Source of the DNA: Pseudorhodobacter aquimaris
Lineage (GTDB): Bacteria; Pseudomonadota; Alphaproteobacteria; Rhodobacterales; Rhodobacteraceae
DNA length: 64,000 bases
Assembly (NCBI RefSeq): GCF_001202025.1
Contig: NZ_LGHS01000004.1
Span: forward strand, 1 to 64,000
Direction of reading: 5' to 3'
Shown: in pieces, positions 46,826 to 56,209 of the stretch
How the letters are laid out: every line of letters starts with the position of its first letter
How positions within the stretch are numbered: the stretch's first letter is position 1
Program-made: the position numbers and the translations under genes
Notes under the pieces: model-generated
What the model saw: only the letters and a program-made list of their open reading frames with translations
Told to the model about the DNA's origin: nothing
The model's database searches: none

Positions 46826-47760
46826 CGGATCATCTGTCGGGCGTACATCAAGGCGCGTTCGATATGGCTGCGCATGACCGGATCATTCGCCTCTAGGCGG
46901 GGCATTGTCCAGCCCACCGAGGCCAGCGTGCGCGCCAGTGTGAAAAGATCCACGATCCGGGGATCTGCCGGTCGCAGGGTCTGATAGCCCTCTATCAGCG
47001 CCGCGCGCAGGGCTTGCACAGCAGGCTCATAGAGGTTTTGTGACATGACTGTGCCAAGGTCATAAAGCGGAAAGCCAAGGCCGCTGTCGTCAAAATCGAT
47101 GATCGACAGGGCCGCACCATCCACCAGAATATTTTCGCGCAAGACATCGGCATGAATCGGCATCAAGGCGGTATTGGCGGCATGCTTTTGCAGGGCGGTG
47201 CGCAGGAAATCGCGGGCCTTGCGCATTTCGCCGCGTTCCAAATCAGTCAGGGCGGGATGTTCCCAGAAACGGCCCCAAAAGGGCGCCTCGCCGGTCAAAC
47301 CGTCCAGATCCCACGCAGGCCGGGCAAAGTCTGCGGGCAAGATAAGGGTTTCGGTCACGTCATGGATTTGGGCCAGCAATCGGCCAAGGCCGTAGTGCTG
47401 CTTGGCCTGATCATCTTGGCTTCCGGCCAGTGGCACGCTCGCATATCCCAGCGGCGATCCCGCCACCCATTCCACCGCCGAGGCCATCCGCCCGTTCGAA
47501 AGCTCCACCAGCTGCGCGCCGTCTTTCGCGCCCAAAACACGCGGCACCGGCAGGCCTTTATCGGCCAGCGCCCCGCAAAACCACAGCTCCGACCGGATCG
47601 CGGCGGCGGTCTGATATCCCATCCGGTGCAGGCGCAGGGCGGCAAAATGGCCATCCGGCAAGGCCATGCGGAACACCGCGTTTTCACGGTCGCGGATCAG
47701 GGTTTGCGGGGTGCCTTGCCAATGGGCGGCGGCCTCGGCGGCCAGGGTTTCAATGGTCAT
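46822..47760 (-). CDS. APH-family small-molecule kinase
   Basis: The 312-residue protein has the aminoglycoside phosphotransferase/choline kinase fold. The catalytic loop is MPIHADVLRENILV, with the Asp at HAD, and the metal site is SIIDFDDSG. The N-lobe ends around residue 100. The family includes homoserine kinase type II and hydroxylysine kinase. It lies directly after a class III aminotransferase gene (4-base overlap) and overlaps the Nudix gene. That pairing suits an amino-alcohol kinase feeding a phospho-lyase (inference). It need not be an antibiotic resistance gene. Confidence 0.88.
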   Translation of the reverse strand: MTIETLAAEAAAHWQGTPQTLIRDRENAVFRMALPDGHFAALRLHRMGYQTAAAIRSELWFCGALADKGLPVPRVLGAKDGAQLVELSNGRMASAVEWVAGSPLGYASVPLAGSQDDQAKQHYGLGRLLAQIHDVTETLILPADFARPAWDLDGLTGEAPFWGRFWEHPALTDLERGEMRKARDFLRTALQKHAANTALMPIHADVLRENILVDGAALSIIDFDDSGLGFPLYDLGTVMSQNLYEPAVQALRAALIEGYQTLRPADPRIVDLFTLARTLASVGWTMPRLEANDPVMRSHIERALMYARQMIR

Positions 47761-49022
47761 GCGGGCACCTTTGTGGTGGCCAGCGCATCCGTCAGCGCAT
47801 CAATCAGCAGGTCGGCATGCTCACGCCCGAAGGGCAGGGGCGGGCGGATCTTCAGGGTATTTCCCGCGCGGCCGATCCGGTTGAGGATGAAGCCCTTGGC
47901 GACCATCACCTCGACCAGATCCTCGACAAAATCGGTGGCGGGGGTGTGGTTTTCATCCAGCACAAATTCCGCGCCAAAGAACAGCCCGACACCGCGCACC
48001 TCGGCCAAAAGCGGGTGGCGCAATGCGCGCAGGCGTTCCATCACATAGGCCGATGTTTTCGCGGCGTTTTCCTGCAAGCCCTCGTCATCGATCACCTTCA
48101 ACGTGGCCAGACAGGCCGCCGCCGATACCGGATTGCCGCCAAAAGTGTTGAAATAGCCAAAGGCATTGCGAAAGGCCGCCATCACATCGGGGCGCGCCAG
48201 CACTGCCGCCGCCGGATGCCCGTTGGCCATCGGCTTGCCGCAGGTTACTACGTCAGGGGTAAGGCCAAGCCACTCATGCCCCCAGAAATGGCTGCCCATC
48301 CGGCCAAAACCGGGCTGCACCTCATCACAAAGGATCAAACCGCCTGCCTCACGGATCACCGCCTCGGCCTTGGTGAAAAAACCGGGGGCAACGGTGGGGA
48401 TGCCCTCATTGGCAAAGGCGGGGCACAGCATCATGCCGGAAAACCCGATGCCAGCGGCATTCAGATCCTCAATCGCGGCTTTGATATGACCGGCAAAGAT
48501 GCTGCCATCAGGGTCGGGATTACGCAGGCTGTCAGGGGCGGGCACCAGCCGGACATGGGCGGGATAGCCCCCGATGGGCGGGCGACGCGACGACAGCGCG
48601 GATGTGGCGGTTGTGTTGCCATGATAGGTGTTATCGGTCGCGATCACCCCGATCTTGCCGGTCACGGCCTGCGCCATCCGCAGGGCAATGTCATTGGCCT
48701 CGGAGCCGGTGCAGGTCATGATACATTGCGAAATATCATGGCCCAGCCGTGCCGTCAGCGCCTCGATGTAATCCAGCACAAGATCGTGGTGATAGCGGGT
48801 GTGCGTATTCAAAATTGCGGCCTGATCGGCGATTGCCTTGACCACCGCAGGGTGACAATGGCCCACATGCGGCACGTTGTTATAGCAATCAAGATAACGC
48901 TTGCCGTCCTTGTCCCAAAGCCAGACCCCCTCGCCCCGCCCGATATGCACGGGGGTGCGGTAAAAGGTCGGGACATTCGGCCCCATCAGGCGGGCGCGGC
49001 GGTCGGTCAGGGTCTCGGTCAT
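47757..49022 (-). CDS. Class III PLP aminotransferase, possibly a phospho-lyase
   Basis: The 421-residue protein is a fold-type I PLP enzyme of aminotransferase class III. It has [29 protein letters not shown] for PLP-phosphate binding, [15 protein letters not shown] with the PLP-ring Asp, and the Schiff-base Lys in [11 protein letters not shown]. The HVGHCHP and NTHTRYHHD segments resemble the ethanolamine-phosphate / 5-phosphohydroxylysine phospho-lyase branch. A kinase gene follows directly, which supports that reading. A transaminase for another substrate is the alternative. It overlaps arfB by 4 bases. Confidence 0.9.
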   Translation of the reverse strand: MTETLTDRRARLMGPNVPTFYRTPVHIGRGEGVWLWDKDGKRYLDCYNNVPHVGHCHPAVVKAIADQAAILNTHTRYHHDLVLDYIEALTARLGHDISQCIMTCTGSEANDIALRMAQAVTGKIGVIATDNTYHGNTTATSALSSRRPPIGGYPAHVRLVPAPDSLRNPDPDGSIFAGHIKAAIEDLNAAGIGFSGMMLCPAFANEGIPTVAPGFFTKAEAVIREAGGLILCDEVQPGFGRMGSHFWGHEWLGLTPDVVTCGKPMANGHPAAAVLARPDVMAAFRNAFGYFNTFGGNPVSAAACLATLKVIDDEGLQENAAKTSAYVMERLRALRHPLLAEVRGVGLFFGAEFVLDENHTPATDFVEDLVEVMVAKGFILNRIGRAGNTLKIRPPLPFGREHADLLIDALTDALATTKVPA

Positions 49023-49441
49023 TCGTCAGGCTCCACTTTGCCGCGCAGGGATTTGACCGTGCCACGGACAGATTTTGCAACAAGACGGCGGCGTTGGCTG
49101 CCAAGTGTGGGTTTTGTCGGGATGCGCCGCTTGGGGGCATGAAGGGCGGCGCGGATCATTTCAACCAGCCGCTCGCGCGCGATTTCGCGGTTGCGGATCT
49201 GGCTGCGGGTTTCCTCGGCGCGGATCACGATGGCCCCCTCATTGGTCCAGCGCCGACCCGCCAGCCGTTTCAGCCGCGCCTTGACGGGGGCGGGCAGGTT
49301 GGGGGATCGCTCTGCCTCGAACCGCAGCTCGACCGCGGTTTCGACCTTGTTCACATTCTGCCCCCCCGGCCCGGAGGCGCGTGAGAAACTTTCAGACAGT
49401 TCCCAATCCGCAAGGGTGATATCATCATTTATACGCAGCAT
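49019..49441 (-). CDS. arfB: Alternative ribosome-rescue factor ArfB (YaeJ)
   Basis: ArfB hydrolyses peptidyl-tRNA on ribosomes stalled without a stop codon. The 140-residue protein has the RF-1 domain with the catalytic GGQ at residues 26-28 (SGPGGQNVNKV). A basic C-terminal tail (APKRRIPTKPTLGSQRRR and RGTVKSLRGK) enters the empty mRNA channel in this family. It lacks the codon-recognition domains of full release factors. It is first in an operon with the aminotransferase, kinase and Nudix genes. Confidence 0.94.
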   Translation of the reverse strand: MLRINDDITLADWELSESFSRASGPGGQNVNKVETAVELRFEAERSPNLPAPVKARLKRLAGRRWTNEGAIVIRAEETRSQIRNREIARERLVEMIRAALHAPKRRIPTKPTLGSQRRRLVAKSVRGTVKSLRGKVEPDE

Positions 49442-49501
49442 GCGCAGACCCTACCCGAAATTGCGGCGGGGGGAAGGGGGGGACGTGAAACCAAAGGGGC
49501 T

Positions 49502-51724
49502 TTACGCGAAATTGATTGTTTTGTTCAGCGGCAGGCTGCGGATACGTTGCCCCGTGAGCGCAAAGATTGCATTGCCAAGCGCGGGGGCGGCGGGGGGTGT
49601 TCCCGGCTCTCCGATCCCGCGGATTTTTGTGCCGTTTTCCAGGATGCGCACAGTGATCGGCGGGCATTCGGGCATGCGCAGCGCGTCATAATCGGGGAAA
49701 TTGCGCTGCTGGGCGTGGCCGCCTTTAAAGGTGATTTCCCCCCTGATTGCGGCGGACAGGCCAAAGATCATGCCTCCCTGGACCTGTGCCTCGATGATCG
49801 AGGGGTCAAGGGCGATGCCCACATCCACCGCCGCCCAAGCGCCGGTCATCACCACGCCTTGCGCAGTTTGCGTGACCTCGATTACCTGTGCGGTTGGCAC
49901 GCCAAAGGACAGGCAAAAGGCCACGCCCCGCGCATGGCCCGCAGGAACCGCCCCCCAGTCACAGGCCTCTGCCACCGCTTCCAGCACTTTGCGCGATGGG
50001 GCGTGATCGATCTGTGACAGCCGGAAGTTTAGCGGGTCGACGCCTGCCAGATGCGCCAGCTCATCCACCGCGGTGTCATGAAAGAAGGCGTTTTGCGAGG
50101 CGCCAACCGACCGCCATGACCCCACCGGCACCCCCGCAGGCACGCGGTATCCGGTCACGCGGTAGTGTTCAAACCCGTAGGGCTGTTCCCATGCACCCTG
50201 CACAATAGAGGCATCCGGTCCGGGCAATGATATCCCCAAGCGTCCGGCCTGCGAGGCCATGACCGCCGGTGCCGCAAGCCGCAGATCAAAGCCCGCGACC
50301 TTGCCACCCTTGACCGCGCCCCGCACCCGCGCCGTTGCCATCGGGCGGTAGGCGTCATGGGTCATATCCTCTTCGCGGGTCCATGTCAGCAGGACAGGGC
50401 GGCCCTCCAGCGCCTTGGCAACCGTGATCGCCTGCTTGATGAAATCCATCTCGGCACGGCGGCCGAAACCACCGCCCATGACGGGGGTTTCCACCTCAAT
50501 CGCGGATACGTCCAGCCCGGTGACCTTGGCGGCTTCTTTCAGCACTTGGGTTGGCAGTTGGTTCCCCGCCCAAACCCGCAAGCGGCCGTTTGTCAGCCAG
50601 GCGCCCGCTGTCATCGGCTCCATCGTGGCATGGGCGAGATAGGGGACGGTATATTCCGCCGCCCAGGCATCCGCGCCCAAGGCGGCGTCGACATCACCCT
50701 CATCGCGCTTGCGGCTGTCTTGGTGGTCGGGGGTAAAAGAGGCCGCGACCTCGGCCCGCATATCGGCATCTGTGGCGGCATAGGGGGCGGGTTCCCATTC
50801 AATCGTGACCGCATCCATCGCCTTGAAGGCGGCCCAAGTGGAATTGGCGACCACGGCCACCCCATCGGGTACGGGGACAACATCCACGACCCCCGGCATC
50901 GCCAGGGCCTTGGTGGCGTCATAGGTTTTCACGCCCGCGCCAAGCCCCGGATTGCTGCGCGCAGTTGCAAAAACCATACCGGGATGGCGGAAATCTGCGG
51001 TGAATTTCGCCGTTCCAGTGACTTTTTCCAACATATCGGTGCGGGGCAGGGCACGGCCCAACAGCTTCCATTCAGACCGGGGTTTCAAGGGGGGCACATC
51101 AGGCAGATCGCTTGCGGCGGCGTCCTGTGCCAGATCAGTGTATGCAAGACGACGACCGTCGGGCAAGATCACGGCCCCCTCTGCGGTTGTCAAATCGCCC
51201 TCGGCCAGACCGGTTTGCCGGGCGGCGGCGGCAATCAGGGCCACCCGCGCCACGGCCCCCGCCGCGCGCATTTTGTCAAAGGCATCGGGGGTAGAGGATG
51301 ACCCGCCGGTGATCTGCATCCCCAGAAACTTGGCTGGAACATGCATGGCCCCGCGCGCGGTCTCGGCCAGCCAACCTTCATCGGTGGGGGCAAAGGGTAC
51401 GCCCTCTTCCAGTATGGCTGCGTTGAAATAGGCGTGCGAGGCGGGGCCGTGCATCACCCGCACCTGTTCCCATGCGAGGTCCATCTCCTCGGCCAGCAAG
51501 GCGGCCAGCGTGGTCTGCACCCCTTGCCCCATCTCGGCCCGTGGCGCGATCAATGTGATGCCATTGGCGTCAATCACCACATAGGGCGTAAGGGCGTGGC
51601 CCTTGCCTGTTAGCGGGTTCGGGGCTGGCCGCTTATAGGCCCAAACCCCGAATGCCACGCCCCCCGCCACAGCAACGGATCCGATCATAAACGTGCGTCG
51701 TGCGAGGGTTTTCGCGGTGTTCAT
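49502..51724 (-). CDS. Molybdopterin-binding large subunit of an aldehyde/isoquinoline oxidoreductase-type enzyme
   Basis: The 740-residue protein is the large subunit of a xanthine-oxidase-family molybdenum hydroxylase, closest in design to the IorB type. It has a twin-arginine signal (ARRTFMIGSVAVAGG, R9/R10), so it is probably exported folded or anchored at the periplasmic face. LIAPRAEMGQGVQTTLAALLAEEM, PVMGGGFGRRAEMDF and the C-terminal GIGEPGTPP with the catalytic Glu fit the family. The iron-sulphur subunit is 3 bases upstream. No cytochrome subunit or XdhC-type maturation gene is in the window. The substrate is unknown, probably an aldehyde or N-heterocycle. Confidence 0.9.
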   Translation of the reverse strand: MNTAKTLARRTFMIGSVAVAGGVAFGVWAYKRPAPNPLTGKGHALTPYVVIDANGITLIAPRAEMGQGVQTTLAALLAEEMDLAWEQVRVMHGPASHAYFNAAILEEGVPFAPTDEGWLAETARGAMHVPAKFLGMQITGGSSSTPDAFDKMRAAGAVARVALIAAAARQTGLAEGDLTTAEGAVILPDGRRLAYTDLAQDAAASDLPDVPPLKPRSEWKLLGRALPRTDMLEKVTGTAKFTADFRHPGMVFATARSNPGLGAGVKTYDATKALAMPGVVDVVPVPDGVAVVANSTWAAFKAMDAVTIEWEPAPYAATDADMRAEVAASFTPDHQDSRKRDEGDVDAALGADAWAAEYTVPYLAHATMEPMTAGAWLTNGRLRVWAGNQLPTQVLKEAAKVTGLDVSAIEVETPVMGGGFGRRAEMDFIKQAITVAKALEGRPVLLTWTREEDMTHDAYRPMATARVRGAVKGGKVAGFDLRLAAPAVMASQAGRLGISLPGPDASIVQGAWEQPYGFEHYRVTGYRVPAGVPVGSWRSVGASQNAFFHDTAVDELAHLAGVDPLNFRLSQIDHAPSRKVLEAVAEACDWGAVPAGHARGVAFCLSFGVPTAQVIEVTQTAQGVVMTGAWAAVDVGIALDPSIIEAQVQGGMIFGLSAAIRGEITFKGGHAQQRNFPDYDALRMPECPPITVRILENGTKIRGIGEPGTPPAAPALGNAIFALTGQRIRSLPLNKTINFA

Positions 51725-51727
51725 TGC

Positions 51728-52192
51728 CTATCCCTTTAGCGTTTCGGCGGCGGTCTTTATGGCGGCGCGAATACGCGGATATGTCCCGCAACGGCAGAGG
51801 TTCCCCGCCATGGCCGCTTCAATCGTAGCATCATCCGGCGAGGGGGTTTCGGCCAGCAAAGCCGCCGCCTGCATGATCTGTCCCGACTGGCAATAGCCGC
51901 ATTGCGCCACCTGATGCTGCACCCACGCGGCCTGAACCGCGTGCGGCGTGTCGGGGGTTCCCAGCCCTTCGATGGTGGTGATCGGGCGGCCCACCGCATC
52001 CTCCAGCCATATCTGGCAAGAACGCACCGCCTCCCCGTCCAGATGCACCGTACAAGCCCCGCAGGCCGCAATCCCGCAGCCGTATTTTGTGCCCGTCAGA
52101 TGCAGCCCATCGCGCAGCACCCATAAAAGCGGCGTATCGCCGGGCATATCAACGCTATGCGCCGTACCATTTACGGTCAGATCATAGGTCAA
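51728..52192 (-). CDS. 2Fe-2S small subunit of the molybdenum hydroxylase
   Basis: This 154-residue protein carries two 2Fe-2S clusters that pass electrons from the molybdenum site. The plant-ferredoxin-type cluster uses [15 protein letters not shown] and a later Cys (CQIW). The helical cluster uses [11 protein letters not shown] and [10 protein letters not shown]. It is the IorA/CoxS type. It is the first gene of the two-gene operon, and decayed DNA lies upstream. Confidence 0.93.
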   Translation of the reverse strand: MTYDLTVNGTAHSVDMPGDTPLLWVLRDGLHLTGTKYGCGIAACGACTVHLDGEAVRSCQIWLEDAVGRPITTIEGLGTPDTPHAVQAAWVQHQVAQCGYCQSGQIMQAAALLAETPSPDDATIEAAMAGNLCRCGTYPRIRAAIKTAAETLKG

Positions 52193-52645
52193 GCTTGGCC
52201 CCCCTTTTTCCTATGCTGTGACTATACATGGGGCGGTGTGTCGTTTCTGTCAAACATCCTGTCGCAGAATGCTGGCCAAGGAGATGTGGCAGGCGACCCC
52301 GAGCGAGATATTGCGCCATCCGCTGGTCATTTGCACCTTCTACACCCCGCACAGCTGCGCGCAGAAGTACCGATGCCGCCGAGATTTATCAGCGGTATTC
52401 TCACGGTTGGTCGCTGCAATAACGCCACCGGAATATTTGCTTAATGACCGAACCCTGCTTCCTATTCAGCGCAATGATCCTGTTCATTCGCAGCCCGCAT
52501 TTTGCCCTGGGTGCCGGGGAAATAGAGTCGGGTTCCATCTGCCCCGTCAGATGCGAATCGCGATCAGTTGGCTTTTAGGACGGCGCTCAGGAACTGCTGA
52601 GTGCGCTATTGCTTGGGGGGGGGCGAATATTTTAGCCCGAGTACC
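52193..52645. other. Gene-free decayed region
   Basis: No gene is supported in these 453 bases. Short open frames on both strands match no family I recognise. The promoter of the molybdenum hydroxylase operon should be near 52200-52260 on the minus strand. A G9 run at 52615-52623 and a small hairpin (GCGCTCAG ... CTGAGTGC, 52583-52604) are present without an associated reading frame. Confidence 0.4.
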
Positions 52646-52960
52646 CTACTCTTTGATGCTGCCATCAAAGATGCAGACGCGGACCGGGGTGTCTCTGGCG
52701 AAGCCCATGCTGATGGGTCACCATCAGCATGGTAAGATTGTGCTGGTCGACCAGGTTGCGGATCGAGCCGGTCACTTTGCTGACCAATTCAGGATCAAGC
52801 GCCGATGTCACCTCAGCATACAACATGACCTTGGGGCGCATGGCAATCGCGCGGGCAATCGCTACGCGCTATTGCTGGTCACATGACAGGCGCGAGAGAT
52901 GCTGATCCCGGTTTGCAGCCATGCCGACCATGTCCAGAAGTTCCAGCAAGGGAATGCACT
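52646..52960 (-). pseudogene. Polar amino-acid ABC transporter ATPase, C-terminal remnant
   Basis: On the minus strand the frame reads LLELLDMVGMAANRDQ, then LSRLSCDQQ, a TAG, RVAIARAIAMRPKVMLYAE and VTSALDPELV. This is the second half of a GlnQ/HisP-type ATPase. The ABC signature LSGGQ is now LSCDQ, and the Walker B acidic position is Ala (LYAE for LFDE). A one-base insertion before GFARDTPVRVCIFDGSIKE shifts the frame. The N-terminal half with Walker A is missing. It is dead, and the transporter's other genes are absent. Confidence 0.8.
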
Positions 52961-53062
52961 TTCAGGATAGTGACCAAACCTACTGGTAAGTCCAGCCGCA
53001 AGTCTTGCGAGACGGATCACACAGAAAATTCGTGAGCAGGCCCAAAGCATGTCGTCCGGAAG

Positions 53063-53392
53063 AATTCGGTGACATCAGCAATAGCGGACGACCGTGTTGT
53101 GGATGCTGTTGGGAATGACGTGTCTATTTGGGAAATATCCAGTAAACCGCAAAAGCACGGCATTTTTAGGCATAATGATGACCTCAGCCGCTACAGAGCC
53201 ATCGTTCGATCCACCCTAGATGAAATCAAAAATGCGCATGGAATGGGCGTAAGATTGTCTATTTTTCCGGCCGTTCCGGTTTTGTGTGCGATTGAATTTG
53301 GAAGGGTCTGGCAACCGAAAGCTCATCCAGCACTTGAGATTTCTGATCAATCTAAAGGCATAGGCTTCATCTCGAAACCGTCCTTTAATTGA
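53063..53392 (+). pseudogene. 3' fragment of a SAVED-domain gene (CBASS-type effector)
   Basis: A GTG-started frame at 53069 (107 residues) reads DDRVVDAVGNDVSIWEIS, LSRYRAIVRSTLDEIKNAHG, LSIFPAVPVLCAIEFGRVWQPKAHPALEI, and ends soon after a GF pair. The order of a vG-x-D-v-s-i-W element, a long helix ending IKxxHG, then FPAxP..AxEfGRvwxPKA, matches the C-terminal part of SAVED domains. These sense cyclic oligonucleotides in CBASS antiphage effectors such as Cap4. The N-terminal effector domain and half of SAVED are missing, and a stop lies upstream at 53033. No CD-NTase gene is in the window. It is most likely a remnant. Confidence 0.65.
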
Positions 53393-53692
53393 AAACTTTA
53401 GACCAAAACAGCCATCCGACCCGATAACTCAACCCAGCTTAGAACCGAAATATGGTTCGAGGGACATCACACGCTTGACCAAAAAGCGATATAATGAATG
53501 CTACTTGATCTGCGCTTGCGACAATTTTTCAACTTTATCTTCAGCAGCAGCGAGGCGGCTGGGCTTTGCGTATCCCACATGTCGATATTTGCGGCAAAAG
53601 CGCGATTGCTGACGATTTCTATGGCAATTGCGGATAGAAACCTGTCAATTACGCTAAGTTTGCCTGCAAATAGCAATATGAACCCGCAAACC
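53393..53692. other. Gene-free region, low identity to anything recognised
   Basis: These 300 bases are AT-richer than the flanks. A plus-strand frame of 73 residues (53498-53719) overlaps the next gene and resembles nothing I know. I see no promoter, repeat or RNA gene here. Confidence 0.4.
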
Positions 53693-54562
53693 TCAGAACC
53701 ACTGCCCCGGTTCCATTAAGCCCAGATCCATGAGTTGTTGGCTGTGCCATTCGAATTTTGTGGAATTATGCCATGTGAAATCATGAATATCATAGCGTGA
53801 TCCCGGATTGGATTTCAGGGCCTTTGCCGTTCGGAATGACGCCATTGCTGTGGTGATGTTATTGTGCCACGGGCAGGCGTAGGTGTTATATTCCTCGTCC
53901 GAGAGGGTGTAGTTCTCGCGCAGGTGCAGTCCGGATTTGGCACGAAACAGGGCGATGCGGTCGATCTTGCGGCGCTGCACGGGGATATGTTCCTCAAACC
54001 GCCAGCGTAGACCACCAAAGAAATCCAGCTGCCGTTCGCGCGGATAGTTGTGATTGTCGGGATCGGGCCGTGCCAAGGCATAATAGCCGGATTTGTCCAG
54101 CATAGCGTCTTTTAATGAAACTGCATTGGCGTCGAGGTTCAGGTCCCTTGCATATAAATCAATCACATAGGTTAAGAAGGCATCGCGCCGTTCTTGCGTG
54201 TGAAAGGCGAGAAGGTCATGGATGTTCCGTGTTTCGCAAAACGGATAGAATAGATATTCCGCGTTATAGCCGTAATACAGCCAGGCGCCGGATGCGGGTT
54301 CCATGAGCTGGTTTACGGCGCTCTGTAACGCTTGGGGCTGATAGCTGTTGTAATCAACGCGCTGAATATCATCCTGTAGTGCGGGGGGAGTCTCGATCTG
54401 GGGGTCGGCAAGCAACACGATGTTGTGAAACCTGATTTTCAACAGGTGACGCAGCGTGCTTTCCAGTTCTTGTGGGTCTTCGGCAAGGATGACGGCAGTT
54501 GGCCCCTTGGCAAGGGCTTGTTGGTTCTTTTCAATATAGGATGCCAGATTTTCGTGTCGCAT
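53693..54562 (-). CDS. Unrecognised protein, weakly glycosyltransferase-like
   Basis: I do not recognise a definite family. The 289-residue product has no signal peptide or membrane segment. Residues 20-90 (PTAVILAEDPQELESTLRHLL, then NIVLLADP) have the look of the start of a GT-A nucleotide-sugar domain. The rest has many aromatic residues, with WLYYGYNAEYLFYPF, HTQERRDAFLTYVIDLYAR and YACPWHNNITTAMASFRTAKAL. That layout recalls family 2-like transferases of envelope polymers. Composition matches the flanking genes more than the decayed region. It is divergent from miaB, with about 160 bases between. Confidence 0.6.
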   Translation of the reverse strand: MRHENLASYIEKNQQALAKGPTAVILAEDPQELESTLRHLLKIRFHNIVLLADPQIETPPALQDDIQRVDYNSYQPQALQSAVNQLMEPASGAWLYYGYNAEYLFYPFCETRNIHDLLAFHTQERRDAFLTYVIDLYARDLNLDANAVSLKDAMLDKSGYYALARPDPDNHNYPRERQLDFFGGLRWRFEEHIPVQRRKIDRIALFRAKSGLHLRENYTLSDEEYNTYACPWHNNITTAMASFRTAKALKSNPGSRYDIHDFTWHNSTKFEWHSQQLMDLGLMEPGQWF

Positions 54563-54708
54563 ATTGTCCCCGGTGTCCGGCTGGTAAAAGCAGCTGCTTT
54601 TGCGTGAAGGTACGGGCTAGCGCCCTGTAAAGGCAAGCCCTGTGCACATAGCGTTGCGGCTGGAGCCTGTGCGGTGTAAAAGGGCGCGTTTGCAAAAGGT
54701 ACCCCCCC

Positions 54709-54742
54709 ATGACCGAGCCGAAAAAATGACCGAGCCGAAAAA
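54709..54742 (+). repeat. 17-bp tandem duplication at the miaB start
   Basis: ATGACCGAGCCGAAAAA occurs twice in direct succession, at 54709-54725 and 54726-54742. The Shine-Dalgarno-like AAAGG (54695-54699) is placed for the first copy. The first ATG encodes only MTEPKK before a TGA (54727-54729) that overlaps the second ATG. The second copy opens miaB. Confidence 0.95.
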
Positions 54743-56033
54743 GCTGTTTATCAAAACCTATGGCTGTCAGATGAACGTCTATGACAGTGAGCGCATGGCC
54801 GAAAGCCTTGGTGCCTCGGGCTATGTGCAGACCGACACGGCCGAGGGCGCGGATATGGTGATGATCAACACCTGCCACATCCGCGAAAAGGCATCCGAGA
54901 AACTGTTTTCCGATCTGGGCCGTTTGCGCCCCGCCAAAGAGGCAAACCCGAACTTGAAAATCGCGGTCGCGGGTTGTGTGGCACAGGCCGAGGGGGCCGA
55001 GATCTTGCGCCGCATGCCGCTGGTGGATCTGGTCGTCGGCCCGCAAAGCTATCACCGTTTGCCCCAGATGGAAGCCAAGGTGCAAAAGGGCGAGCGCGCG
55101 ATCGATACCGAATTCCCGCCCGAGGACAAGTTTGACCATTTGCCCGAACGCAAGGCCATGCGTGGCCCAGCGGCCTTTTTGACGGTGCAGGAAGGCTGTG
55201 ACAAGTTCTGCGCCTTTTGTGTGGTGCCCTATACCCGCGGTGCCGAGGTCAGCCGCCCCCCTGAGCGTCTGTTGGCCGAGGCCCGCAATCTGGCCTCGCG
55301 CGGGGTGCGGGAACTGACCTTGCTGGGCCAGAATGTGAATGCCTATAATGCCAATGGTTACGGCCTGGCGCGGTTGATCCGCGAACTGGCGGCGGTCGAG
55401 GGGATCGACCGTCTGCGCTATATGACCAGCCATCCCAATGATATGGAGGATGACCTGATCGCGGCCCATGGCGATTGCCCGCAACTGATGCCCTATCTGC
55501 ATTTGCCGGTGCAATCGGGGTCGGATCGCATCCTTAAGGCGATGAACCGCAAGCATACGGCGGCCGATTACCTGCGCGTGCTGGACCGTATTCGTGCGGC
55601 ACGGCCCGATATTTTGCTGACCTCTGATTTCATCGTCGGCTTTCCGGGCGAAACAGATGCCGATTTCCAAGAGACTTTGGCGCTGGTGCGCGAGGTCGGT
55701 TACGGGATGGCCTATTCGTTCAAATATTCTGCCCGTCCCGGCACCCCGGCGGCTGAAAAGCCCGAGGTGGAAACCGCCGTAGCCGATGCCCGTCTGCAAG
55801 AATTGCAGGCCCTGCTGACATCGCAACAGCGTGCGGCACAGGATGCGATGGTAGGGCGTGACGTGCACGTGCTTTATGAAAAGCAGGGCCGTCAAGAGGG
55901 GCAGATGGTGGGAAAATCGGATCATCTTCACGCGGTTCACGTCACCGATCCGGCCGGAAAACCCGGGGAATTGGTGCGCGTGCGGGTGACGGAGTCAAAA
56001 ACCAATTCGCTTGCCGCGGTACGACTGCCTTAA
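54726..56033 (+). CDS. miaB: tRNA-2-methylthio-N6-dimethylallyladenosine synthase
   Basis: MiaB is a radical-SAM methylthiotransferase acting on i6A37 of tRNA. The 435-residue protein starts [17 protein letters not shown]. The N-terminal UPF0004 domain supplies three cluster Cys (YGCQMN, NTCHIR, AGCVAQ). The radical-SAM motif is CDKFCAFC at about residue 156. A C-terminal TRAM domain ([19 protein letters not shown] onward) follows. The start chosen is the second of two duplicated ATG sites. The first gives a 6-codon peptide ending in an ATGA overlap, so miaB may depend on reinitiation. It begins the conserved miaB-phoH-ybeY neighbourhood, here interrupted by two envelope genes. Confidence 0.95.
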   Translation: MTEPKKLFIKTYGCQMNVYDSERMAESLGASGYVQTDTAEGADMVMINTCHIREKASEKLFSDLGRLRPAKEANPNLKIAVAGCVAQAEGAEILRRMPLVDLVVGPQSYHRLPQMEAKVQKGERAIDTEFPPEDKFDHLPERKAMRGPAAFLTVQEGCDKFCAFCVVPYTRGAEVSRPPERLLAEARNLASRGVRELTLLGQNVNAYNANGYGLARLIRELAAVEGIDRLRYMTSHPNDMEDDLIAAHGDCPQLMPYLHLPVQSGSDRILKAMNRKHTAADYLRVLDRIRAARPDILLTSDFIVGFPGETDADFQETLALVREVGYGMAYSFKYSARPGTPAAEKPEVETAVADARLQELQALLTSQQRAAQDAMVGRDVHVLYEKQGRQEGQMVGKSDHLHAVHVTDPAGKPGELVRVRVTESKTNSLAAVRLP

Positions 56034-56209
56034 CGATTAGCGCGGGTTTCCTGTAAAAAGGGGGCAAAAAACCCCAGAAAAACGCCCCCAGCGCAACAAT
56101 CGCTGCGGCAATATGGTGCTAGGGTCTAGTTTTTGCTTTACAATTATGGCGTGGAATTGCAGGTCTTGAATAGATATCAAGTATGCGTGAACCCGGGGGG
56201 GTTACCACT

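Noticed and set aside
46822-47760. Aminoglycoside resistance gene
   Set aside because: The fold is shared by many metabolic kinases, and the operon with a PLP enzyme points to metabolism.
52615-52623. G9 run, considered as a second phase-variable tract
   Set aside because: No credible reading frame crosses it; it lies in decayed DNA.
53033-53392. The SAVED fragment as a complete small protein
   Set aside because: Homology begins in mid-domain and a stop lies just upstream, so a truncated remnant is the simpler reading.
56034-56100. GGGGGC ... GCCCCC after miaB as a terminator
   Set aside because: The loop is about 18 bases and no T-run follows, so it is not convincing.
56195-56201. G7 run before the OmpA-like gene, considered as a switch
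   Set aside because: It is short and lies before the chosen GTG, where it can act as Shine-Dalgarno. It would affect only the alternative upstream start.
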